Positions 17,696 to 25,600 of a DNA stretch of 64,000 nt are shown here, one piece after another. A program made the translations under genes and the position numbers. The notes beneath the pieces were generated by a model that did not search any database, was not told the origin of the DNA, and saw only the letters and a list, made by a program, of their open reading frames with translations. Each line of letters starts with the position of its first letter. Position 1 is the first letter of the stretch. The DNA is from Legionella erythra (lineage in GTDB: Bacteria > Pseudomonadota > Gammaproteobacteria > Legionellales > Legionellaceae), in NCBI RefSeq assembly GCF_001467615.1, contig NZ_LNYA01000023.1, positions 298,090-362,089 of the forward strand, written 5' to 3'.

Positions 17696-18913
17696 TCACA
17701 ATGCCCAATTTATTTTTTCAACCGCTTTAATTTTATACTCAGGTGCTAAATGGGCATATCTTAAGGTCATTTTGATATCAGAATGACCTAATAACTCTCT
17801 AACAGTATTCAAATCCACGCCAGCCATAACCAGTTTACTAGCAAAATGATGACGCAAATCATGCCACCTAAACTGAGTGATTTGAGCTTTTTCTAAAAGA
17901 GAAGCCCATGATCTTTTTACGTGATTAAATGGCTGATTATTTTTACTGGGGAACATAAGCCCTTTTTTAGAAACGCTCTTTTGATATAGTTGTTTCACGA
18001 TATGGTATGCTTCATCATTCAACGGAATGAAACGAGAACTACCATTTTTTGTAACTTCGCCACTTAATAAAATTGATCTCTCAACTAGATTAACCATTTC
18101 CCAAGTTAAATTAAATAATTCTCCTCTTCGCAAACCAGTATTAATAGAAATAAGTACCATAGGCATTAAATAGTCGAAATACTCTTCCTGCTCAAACTCA
18201 GGGTATAAAGAGTAGCCACGAGCTTTGCGCCATTGATTGGCATTTATTCTCTCCTGTTTTAACTGATTTTCTCTATCCTGCAATGCCTGTCTCAGATAAG
18301 ACTCTTCATCAATGGATAAATATCTCACCTTTGGGGAACGATCAATTTTAAATTGTTTTAAATTTTTTAAAGTATTCTCTTTTAAAAAGCTCCATTCCAC
18401 CGCTTTTGTAATAACAGCTTTAAGCGTAGTGATGTTACGATTAATAGTGGCTTGAGCGGTGCCCTCATTTAAACGTTTTACGCGCCATTGCTCTAAAAGT
18501 ACCGGTGTAATTTCTGCTAAAGGTTTTGGATACATTGCTTTAAAACACCGCTGCAGAGCAGCCAGTGTCTCCTCTCCTCTTTTATGATGAGCCAGAACCC
18601 AAGGCTTATATTCATTTTCAATAAATTCCTGCAGCGTCTTTGGTTTATTGACCCCCTTTTGGGCAGTAGGCTCAATCCCTTTATGAACATTATTTAATAT
18701 TTCAAGAGCCTTTTCTCGAGCTTGTGCTGCAGTAATAACTCCAACAGTTCCTATATTAATTTTTTTGCCTCTTTTATATTGGCAAACATAACGCATGGTT
18801 CCTGAGGGGAAAACCCTTACCATAAAGCCTTTTAAATCCAGATCGTGAACCTCATACTCTTTTTCTGCAGGGATTAGTTTTTTAATAAGTGTATTATTAA
18901 TTTTCAATTTCAT
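17696..18913 (-). CDS. int: Tyrosine recombinase (island integrase)
   Basis: A 405-residue phage/ICE integrase. An N-terminal arm-binding region of the DUF4102 type (residues 1-90: DLKGFMVRVFPSGTMRYVCQ, AAQAREKALEILNN), a core-binding SAM-like domain (~95-185), and a catalytic domain with Arg (NTGLRRGELFNLTW), HxxR (HDLRHHF), the second His (LLGHSDIKMT) and the Tyr nucleophile (LRYAHLA). All catalytic residues are present. The gene lies about 1.1 kb from the tRNA-Pro fragment at 20038-20085, the normal place for an integrase. Confidence 0.93.
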   Translation of the reverse strand: MKLKINNTLIKKLIPAEKEYEVHDLDLKGFMVRVFPSGTMRYVCQYKRGKKINIGTVGVITAAQAREKALEILNNVHKGIEPTAQKGVNKPKTLQEFIENEYKPWVLAHHKRGEETLAALQRCFKAMYPKPLAEITPVLLEQWRVKRLNEGTAQATINRNITTLKAVITKAVEWSFLKENTLKNLKQFKIDRSPKVRYLSIDEESYLRQALQDRENQLKQERINANQWRKARGYSLYPEFEQEEYFDYLMPMVLISINTGLRRGELFNLTWEMVNLVERSILLSGEVTKNGSSRFIPLNDEAYHIVKQLYQKSVSKKGLMFPSKNNQPFNHVKRSWASLLEKAQITQFRWHDLRHHFASKLVMAGVDLNTVRELLGHSDIKMTLRYAHLAPEYKIKAVEKINWAL

Positions 18914-18921
18914 TTATCCAA

Positions 18922-19662
18922 TCACCTTTGATCCGCTAATTGTCGTAGTATTTCAGCACCCTTCTTCATATAACTCTCCAGAACCTCATGTGTGCAATTG
19001 TGCTTAAACGACTCAACAAAACCAAATTCCCTCAAACAATTTCGTTTATATTTTGAAATCCAGCCAATTGCTTTAAATATGTCGTTGAATTTTCGACGTA
19101 ATTCAGCAATACACTCTTGAGATGTTTCAGCGTTTTTAAATTTCCAGATTGGCTCATGATGAAACAGACGATTTCTAATTAGCCTTATTTCCTCAAATCG
19201 CTTGGAAATATTCTTTCTATCATCATGCCCTCTTGCATAATGGGGGAAAACCGAAGAAATTAAGTCAGGCCACAGTCGATTTGGATTAAATTGATCAGTG
19301 TATGTTTTTTGTTTTATTAAATTTGTCCAAAATCCAAATGTTAATCCTGCAACAATGTCTGATGCTCTTACTTGCCTAAATCTACGATGCAAATCATTTT
19401 TGGTATCTTGAAGAATTGATTGTGACTTACCATCAGTTACAACGATATCGAACCAAAATTCATTCTCAAATTTCTTGGTGGCTGCGTGATGAATTGAATT
19501 ACGTAATGCAACTTCTACTGAGTGTATGAAGGGATACAATGCCTGACATATTAATAAATTCCAATGATAAGCCCCTATAATATCCGTATCCACTTTGCTT
19601 GGACATAATATTTCATAGCTTGTCAGCCTATCTATTGATAATGCACTTATATATTCTTCCAT
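18922..19662 (-). CDS. Abi-family protein with HEPN RNase motif
   Basis: A 246-residue protein of the Abi_2/AbiD-F type (HSVEVALRNSIHHAATKKF, ASDIVAGLTFGFWTNLI). The sequence RNRLFHHE (Arg163-His168) is the Rx4H motif of HEPN ribonucleases; Arg, the second polar residue and His are all present, so RNA cleavage is plausible. Members cause abortive infection. No antitoxin-like gene is next to it. It sits eight bases upstream of the integrase gene on the same strand, so the two may share a message, which fits an ICE defence cargo. Confidence 0.8.
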   Translation of the reverse strand: MEEYISALSIDRLTSYEILCPSKVDTDIIGAYHWNLLICQALYPFIHSVEVALRNSIHHAATKKFENEFWFDIVVTDGKSQSILQDTKNDLHRRFRQVRASDIVAGLTFGFWTNLIKQKTYTDQFNPNRLWPDLISSVFPHYARGHDDRKNISKRFEEIRLIRNRLFHHEPIWKFKNAETSQECIAELRRKFNDIFKAIGWISKYKRNCLREFGFVESFKHNCTHEVLESYMKKGAEILRQLADQR

Positions 19663-19715
19663 ACAAAGTCCTGTTGCATCAAATTAGTATGGTTATCCCG
19701 AAAAAACCAGAAAAA

Positions 19716-19745
19716 TTGACATATCCACGTAAAATGGCTCATAAT
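19716..19745 (+). promoter_or_regulatory. Sigma-70 promoter for a possible small RNA
   Basis: A perfect -35 (TTGACA, 19716-19721), an 18-base spacer and CATAAT (19740-19745) as -10. No protein start follows before the terminator at 19801, so the expected product is a short RNA. Confidence 0.55.
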
Positions 19746-19751
19746 TATACC

Positions 19752-19822
19752 GTAAGCTTTTAGGGACCCGCGAAAGCGCCCCTTTTAGCAGTTGACCAAG
19801 AACCACCTTTCGGTGGTTTTTT
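19752..19822 (+). ncRNA. Candidate small RNA of about 70 bases
   Basis: Transcription from the promoter at 19716-19745 should begin near 19752 and end in the T run after the hairpin at 19801-19818. The body contains a second weak stem (GGGACCCGCGAAAGCGCCCC region, 19763-19782). There is no open reading frame with a ribosome site. It lies between the HEPN/Abi gene and the att site, antisense to no annotated gene. I know of no named RNA with this sequence. Confidence 0.45.
19801..19822 (+). terminator. Rho-independent terminator
   Basis: A perfect seven-base stem AACCACC / GGTGGTT with a TTTC loop, followed immediately by TTTT. No plus-strand protein gene ends here; the upstream genes are on the minus strand. 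Confidence 0.75.
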
Positions 19823-19892
19823 GGTTTCTAGCCCTTATAAAATTTCCCTCATCTTATTATTCTAATCATCAAAAAATTCAGCCATCAATAAC

Positions 19893-19912
19893 AGGGTGCA
19901 TATAGGGTGCAT
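19893..19912. repeat. Tandem 9-base repeats near the att site
   Basis: AGGGTGCAT occurs at 19893-19901 and 19904-19912, an 11-base period (one helical turn). Paired short direct repeats between an integrase gene and its core site are typical of integrase arm-binding sites; that role is inferred. Confidence 0.35.
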
Positions 19913-20037
19913 TTTTGTTATGGAATGTAGCATAACAATATATGTCAGTACAACATAAAATCCCAACAACCCCTTTATTTACAAGGAGATTTTATTCATG
20001 GGAATACATGGGATTACATTAACAATTACTTGAATTC

Positions 20038-20085
20038 GCCTTCGGGAGGCAGGGGTCGCAGGTTCAATTCCTGTCACTCCGACCA
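20038..20085 (+). repeat. 3' fragment of tRNA-Pro(CGG): island attachment site
   Basis: The last 48 bases of a tRNA are present: anticodon loop TTCGGGA (anticodon CGG, Pro), the T arm (GGGTCGCAGGTTCAATTCC) and the acceptor 3' strand with CCA (CACTCCGACCA). The D arm and the 5' acceptor strand CGGAGTG are absent, and the 5' side of the anticodon stem no longer pairs fully. This is what integration of an island into the 3' end of a tRNA gene leaves at the far end. The intact tRNA-Pro should be at the other end of the island, outside this window. Confidence 0.75.
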
Positions 20086-20183
20086 TTCATCAGGGCCTGA
20101 GGCCAATGGATGATCACGAACCCTTACAATTTAGACACATAGCTCCCCAACCGACACCAAGTGCTGGATCAACCCCAATGGAT

Positions 20184-20292
20184 GCCGCGGACAAGCCGCG
20201 GCACGTAGGCGTCAGAGATCGCCGCGGACAGCCGCGGCACGTAGGCATCAGAGATCGCCGAGGACAGCCGCGCACATTGGCGCCAGAGGATC
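20184..20292. repeat. Three tandem 36-37-base palindromic repeats
   Basis: Three units begin at 20184, 20221 and 20257, each GCCGCGGACA(A)GCCGCGGC followed by ACGTAGGCNTCAGAGATC; the third is degenerate. The core TGCCGCGG-ACAAG-CCGCGGCA is an eight-base inverted repeat with a five-base loop, so each unit can fold as a hairpin. Resembles REP-type intergenic elements. An open frame across it (20106-20342) is an artefact of the repeat. Confidence 0.8.
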
Positions 20293-20302
20293 AATCGTCC
20301 GT

Positions 20303-20331
20303 CTACGTGCCGCGGCTTGTCCGCGGCATCC
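20303..20331. repeat. Inverted copy of the palindromic repeat
   Basis: CTACGTGCCGCGGCTTGTCC and the following CGCGGCATCC are the reverse complement of the unit at 20184, and lie just downstream of the GIY-YIG remnant. Confidence 0.8.
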
Positions 20332-20343
20332 AGCCCACCTGAC

Positions 20344-20634
20344 TCATCGGCAAATTTCTTTATATAGATCAAGCCAATCAGGGTTCAACTTTTCGATTAA
20401 ATTTATTTTCCATAGTCTTGGCCAATTTTTGAAGCGTTTTTCACGACGTGCTGCTTCAATATACAATTCATGCTCTTCGTAATATACGAGCCTCTGTACA
20501 TTGTACTTCGTTGTGAATCCAGGCATAACTCTATTTTTGTGTTCCCATATCCTCTTAATGAGGTCTCATGTAGAACCCACATAAAGCGTGCCGTTACGCT
20601 GACTTGCAAGTATATAAACATACGATGGGTGCAA
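20344..20634 (-). pseudogene. GIY-YIG endonuclease-like gene with a nonsense codon
   Basis: Reading from TTG 20634 (after AAGGAAG), the frame gives HPSYVYILASQRNGTLYVGS, then T, a TGA at 20566-20568, then DLIKRIWEHKNRVMPGFTTK and YNVQRLVYYEEHELYIEAA up to DLYKEICR. The YVYIL…LYVGST pattern is the GIY-YIG signature of the short UPF0213/YhbQ-like family, and RREKRFKNWPRLWKINLIEK is its conserved C-terminal part. The TGA replaces what is normally Arg or a similar residue. About 96 codons in all, the usual family length. The copy is probably dead. Palindromic repeats flank it on both sides. Confidence 0.8.
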
Positions 20635-20689
20635 TCATACTTCCTTGAATGGTGGACAGAGCGATAGTAATAGAAGCCTGGCTCTCCAT

Positions 20690-20717
20690 CTACATACCGC
20701 GGCTTGTCCGCGGCACC
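20690..20717. repeat. Second inverted copy of the palindromic repeat
   Basis: CTACATACCGCGGCTTGTCC plus GCGGCACCC matches the copy at 20303 in the same orientation, with two substitutions, on the other side of the GIY-YIG remnant. Confidence 0.75.
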
Positions 20718-20767
20718 CAGTCGGGCATGAGGTACAGGTTAATGATTAACCGTCTCCCGACCATCAC

Positions 20768-22516
20768 TCAAAAAAACTTATTCATCGCACTGCTGATGAA
20801 CAGGTCAATCTCATTTTTTTCTTGCTTGCCCTCATGAGTTGGAACAGCAAGGCAGCGCAGGCAATCTTTAAACAATAAGGACGGATTCTTAATAAGAATC
20901 TGCTGTTGTTCCTCTATTTTATCCAGGGAAGTTATGATGTGTTTTATTCCTTCTTCCAGCAATTTGAAATGGCTGCCAATATCCGGGTTGGCTTTTAATA
21001 AATCGAGTATGTTATTTGCCGCCTGCCTTAAATCAACCGGATTATTATCTGGCCGCAGCAAAACGTCCATGTCTTTCTTTAAAGGCTCCAGCCGTTTTTT
21101 ATCGGCCTCGTCAGTTATACCGGCAAGCCATAAGCGTTTACCCTGTATATTTTTTTCCAGTTGTTTTTGCTCGCTTGCAATAATGGCCTTCACATCGGTC
21201 AACTTGTGTTTGACACTTAAATCCGCAATCACTGCACTGTAGTCCTGAAGCAACGCATTGATGGCGTCAAAACCTTTTTTCTGGTAATCCGTGGGGTTGG
21301 TTTCATAGAGCTTTTTAAGCAGCTTAATCGAGGTTTCTAAAAACTCATCCTGCTTGGTGGGATCAGGATTATTTTGAGGCGTCTCTATAACGGCTATTAA
21401 CTGCTCCAGCAACATTTTTTGTTGCTGGGTATACGATCGTGAGTACAGATAAGAGGTAAAAAAGCCATAAGGTTCGTTCAGTTCTTTGTGAAGAGTAGTC
21501 TTCAATGCATTTTTAATGTCAGTAAGGCGTGTGGAATTCGTCGGTTGTGTGGCTTCTGAATGAATACACATGACATGAATATGCATGGTTTTTGAAGTGT
21601 CATCCTCATCAATACCAATGGGAATCATGGCGACGTCGTCAGGCATTCTGGATAAAAATTCCGCTTCATTCGGGTGGGCAGATACATTAGCCACGGCATA
21701 AAAATCTGCCAGCTGTTCAGGATTCTGGACATGCAAAACAATCCCTTTATTAGTAGCAAAAGCGGCCGCACTAGCTACTTCAGATGACATGCTGACATTT
21801 TTTTTCGCGACAATATCAGCAATATTGATATCAGCCAACTTATCAGGCGCTAAAGTCGCCAGCTCGCCTCGGTCATGCAATGCCCTGACCAGTATCAATT
21901 TACTAATAAAATCATCCCGCCCAAAACTTTGTCCACGGTACAATACTGATGGTGTTTTATGGACTTCGAACGTGCGCTTCATTATCCCGGCTTTGTGAAC
22001 AGCCATATTCAATAACAAAGCCATTTTCTTTTCTTCGTCTGTGGTACTTTTGGGATTATTATAGCCTGAGACAATGGCATTTAATTTCTTGTAAAAAGGG
22101 CTCTCCACCGAATACATTCTCAGCAGGACGTCTTCAAAATTAGGTTCTTTCCCCTGTTTAGTCAGTGCTTTTTTACACCCCTGGTATAATTCCGACAGAT
22201 CAACCGTCTCCCCGCCATATTCCATTGTAAAATGGCCATTTTTTAGTATCTTCTCGATGGCAACCAGAAAATGGTCATCCATGTTCTTAGCCACGACGGT
22301 TAAATGCCCGCGTCGGGTCATGTTTTCAATTGAATCAGTAGGTATGTCAGCAAGCAGCGACTTTTGCCTGGCGGGCTCACTCAATACAAGAACCAGTTTC
22401 TCAACACTCTGCTTAACGGCGAGCTCTTCCTCGGCAAATGCTTTAGGGGGTAAGGTGTATTGCGTCGCAATCAATGTTTCCAGGTCTTGGCGTATTTTAT
22501 CTCTTAATAGCGGCAT
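20768..22516 (-). CDS. Candidate mono-ADP-ribosyltransferase effector
   Basis: A 582-residue protein without signal peptide or membrane segment. Residues 185-295 show the R-S-E pattern of arginine-type ADP-ribosyltransferases in correct order: Arg194 in VLYRGQSFG, the Ser motif in VSMSSEVASAAAFA (242-245), and ExE in NEAEFLSRM (Glu284, Glu286). The remainder, about 310-582, is helical and carries coiled-coil-like segments. Cytosolic, ART-bearing proteins of this kind in Legionella are usually Dot/Icm substrates; the C terminus (GKQEKNEIDLFISSAMNKFF) is acidic then hydrophobic, which is compatible. It lies 110 bases downstream of the giant SecA-like gene, same strand. Substrate unknown. Confidence 0.7.
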   Translation of the reverse strand: MPLLRDKIRQDLETLIATQYTLPPKAFAEEELAVKQSVEKLVLVLSEPARQKSLLADIPTDSIENMTRRGHLTVVAKNMDDHFLVAIEKILKNGHFTMEYGGETVDLSELYQGCKKALTKQGKEPNFEDVLLRMYSVESPFYKKLNAIVSGYNNPKSTTDEEKKMALLLNMAVHKAGIMKRTFEVHKTPSVLYRGQSFGRDDFISKLILVRALHDRGELATLAPDKLADINIADIVAKKNVSMSSEVASAAAFATNKGIVLHVQNPEQLADFYAVANVSAHPNEAEFLSRMPDDVAMIPIGIDEDDTSKTMHIHVMCIHSEATQPTNSTRLTDIKNALKTTLHKELNEPYGFFTSYLYSRSYTQQQKMLLEQLIAVIETPQNNPDPTKQDEFLETSIKLLKKLYETNPTDYQKKGFDAINALLQDYSAVIADLSVKHKLTDVKAIIASEQKQLEKNIQGKRLWLAGITDEADKKRLEPLKKDMDVLLRPDNNPVDLRQAANNILDLLKANPDIGSHFKLLEEGIKHIITSLDKIEEQQQILIKNPSLLFKDCLRCLAVPTHEGKQEKNEIDLFISSAMNKFF

Positions 22517-22626
22517 AATGAGCTCCAGCCAAATAAAGCGATTTTAAATCACACTGACTAATATTATAACACCTTACTTTCATACCACTCTTGTTTTGAC
22601 TATTTATTTACTATTTAATCTAAAAA

Positions 22627-25600
22627 TTAACTCACTCTGTCATGAGTGATTTCACGCGTTTCAGTTATGGGAACCTCCATCAGGCACACCAGATTATTCG
22701 TTAAATATTTCAGGGGGTCAGGTATGTTATCGGCGTGATACTCCAACAAGGTTTTAAGCTGGGTTAGCTCGACAGAACCTGGCGTCCAGGCAAGCAAATC
22801 CCCGGCATTGTGGTTCATCAAGGCGCCCATGGGTCCCTTGAGGGGATGATTGTCCGGCAATCGCGCATAGAGAATGTCGACATGATGCCGGGTTTGCTTA
22901 TTCAGGATATCATTCAGGAAAACCTTCGATTCCGCCGCCACATCCGTATCGGCAATCATATCGCGCGCGATCTTTAAAAACATTTGTACGCTTATATCGT
23001 AAAGGCGGCTGTATCCCTTTTTATTATGCTTTGTTCCTATATCACTCTTGAGTATCTCTCGTTGTGACCCCCAGATGGTTTTCAGGCTTTCCTCGTAAAA
23101 TGCTTCCCTGGTATTCAGCTTTAAGTCGTTTAAGCCTATAAACAAGTCGCGAGCCTGGTTTTTGCGAATGCTGTTCGTCGTCAACCAGAAACTGGCATAT
23201 TTAGCCTGCTGACTGCCAAAATACGCTTTCTGTTGCTTAATGAATCCTTCATGCGCCAGATGAGAATTATTCACCGCAGCCACCTTAATAAAGGGTGCCT
23301 TAGTGATCTCAACCAGTTCCTGAGTAAACTGGATTAAATGACTGAAACACTGGCGTAACTGACTTCTACCCTGCCTGTCATTCCCCAGTTTTTCAGGGGC
23401 AACCGGGATAACTCTTTGGGCCAAATAGTTATACTCTTTATAGCATCGGCTCGAAAATTTCTCGCCTAAATCCAGGAGACCATGGTGGAGATACTGCATA
23501 ATCAGGCGGCGATCCTGCTGTTTTTTGCAACCAATATCTCCGAAATAATCAGCCCATCGCTGGCTTTTATTCAGACTTTTCGCCTCAGACACCACACGAA
23601 ACGCCTCGTTGAGTTCACTCTTGTTGCGGATAACTTTGGTTTTAAAATAAGCCTGGACCAGGGAGTGCATGATGGGTAAGTCGCTCTCCCCCTCCTTATC
23701 AACGCCCTTGTTTTGATTAGAATTGACAACGTCAAGGAAATCTCGGTAAAACTCATTGGCCTGTTTGTCCTTTGTCGAGCCAAGGTAGTCTTCCATTAAC
23801 TTGATTTCAGGGTAACGTTGATCAAAACGCTTAAGCTCAGTCATCAGGTCCAACGATTCTTTCATTAATGCCCGATCGTGGTCCTTTTCCCAAAGCCCCC
23901 ATAAAGCCGTCGTTTCCTTCGTCGTTAATTCAGCCGGAGCATCAACCATCCATTCCACAAATGCGCCAAACGCTTTTGTTCTTTCCAAATTGGGTAAATT
24001 GAATTGGTGCTCATACTCTTTCTTAAGAAAAGCAAATTTTTCCTTATGAGCTTTCACCTTCTCCAGAGACTCAAGAATGGTTAAATAACATTCAAACAGA
24101 ATTAGCGACATGCTCTTGTCTAAGGTAAAGCGTCCTGCCAAATCCACTAACTCCTCAGGAGGCACATTTGATTTTTTAATTGCCTTAAATAAATCCCTGG
24201 CTCTAGCAGCCGGCATGCGGGTAAAACAATTCATCCATTGCAAAAAGGCTTCAGAATCACACGGAGTGGATAAGGTCGTAGACGACTCAATGATCTTTCG
24301 ATTGCGTAAGAATTCATTGAATACTTTACCGGCGTCATGGATTGCCAGCAAGACAGCTTGACAGTCATCCAATTGATAACGACCTGGTCTGAACTGAAGC
24401 TGTTCGTTGATGTAATCAAGCGACAGATAAGACGGCAGTTTGCAAAGCGGCTCAAGGACTTTTTGATTAAACTCGTGAGTTTGTTCGAAACTCGCCAAAC
24501 GTCGGACCAATTGGTCACAGGATTTCTTTTGAAGAGGGAGCCGCTGCGACAGGAAGTACCAGAAACGACCCTGTGCTTCCGGGTTTAAATTGCTCAAAAT
24601 ATCGGCTTTCGGCAGATAATCGTAATCGATATTGGATAACAGGATGGCAACAAGAGGCCTCAATAGCGCAGGATTCTTCATCAGGGCATTGGTATTTTCA
24701 TCCAGATAAGCAAGAAGGGCTTTAATTTTTCCTTTGGATTTTTGAGCCGCCGCGTCACCATGCAGTCCCCTCTCGTGATTCTCTGCTATCAATCCAAGCA
24801 GATAACCCAAATCATTTTGGTTGGTATGGACACTTAACAATCGCGTAACATTGGGTTTGGACGCAAAGACTTCCTCTATTTCTGGAATCAGCACAAAAGT
24901 TCTCCAGAAGTCGTTTCGGATAACTTCGGAGAAATTGCGGATGAACGTCCTCGACGCGTCGTTCTCCGTCACATAGGCTGTGGCAGATATCTTCATGACT
25001 AAGGTCAATAGGGCGCTGTTATTGTTAATTTTCTCTGCATTTAATCGAATAGGATCTTTCTTATTAATCCAGGATTGGGCAAAAAAGGTATTTAAGGCAT
25101 CAAACAATGAATCATCCCGTTTATTGTCAGGCTGGTTTCTTAACAGTTCAATGACATCCGCCCAGGCCCCACAGGAAACACTAAAAGCCGCCTTGTGCTG
25201 GTTAATACAAGCAGTTAATTTCATAAACAGAGACGCACGTCTTGCTTCACCTGTTTGTTCCGCATGACTTAAGCTGTCAAGTTCCTGATAAAACCTGTTC
25301 ATCTGCACCTGAGTAGCACCGTATGCGGCGTTAATCACCTCACGCCTTTCAGCAGGAGAGGCAATGGACTGGATATAATGGCGCTCGGTTTGATCAACCC
25401 AGGACTGGTAGAAGCTCACCACATTGGCCATATCCCTTTTTTGGTTCTTAGGAATGTGACGATAGCCTGGCTTATAAATAACCATATTGCCATTGCCTCT
25501 TATCTCCTCTTGTGGACCCTCGGAGGCGTTTTGCTCGTTTTCACTGCCTTTTCCGTCAAGCTTGTTCTCACAGTCTGAGCGTAATTCGATAAGCTGGGTG

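Larger units (their letters stand above)
3115..20085. mobile_element. Right part of a Lvh-type integrative conjugative element
   Basis: The run holds a full set of conjugation genes (virB/virD4 homologues), a phage-like repressor, a tyrosine integrase and, at the right end, a 3' tRNA-Pro fragment that fits an att site. In L. pneumophila the Lvh region is known to excise and reintegrate at a tRNA gene. The left border is not visible: either the island continues left through the IS nest beyond the window or its left arm was lost. Cargo is a glutathione transferase and a HEPN/Abi protein. No relaxase gene is seen in this part, so either it lies further left or mobilisation relies on another. Confidence 0.7.

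Noticed and set aside
19980-20085. Functional tRNA gene
   Set aside because: The 5' half, including the D arm and acceptor strand, is missing, so it is only a fragment.
20184-20292. Possible CRISPR array
   Set aside because: The units are head-to-tail with no unique spacers, only three copies, and each is itself a hairpin; no cas genes.
20106-20342. Open frames on both strands across the tandem repeats
   Set aside because: Composition follows the GC-rich palindromes; no ribosome site and no protein family pattern.
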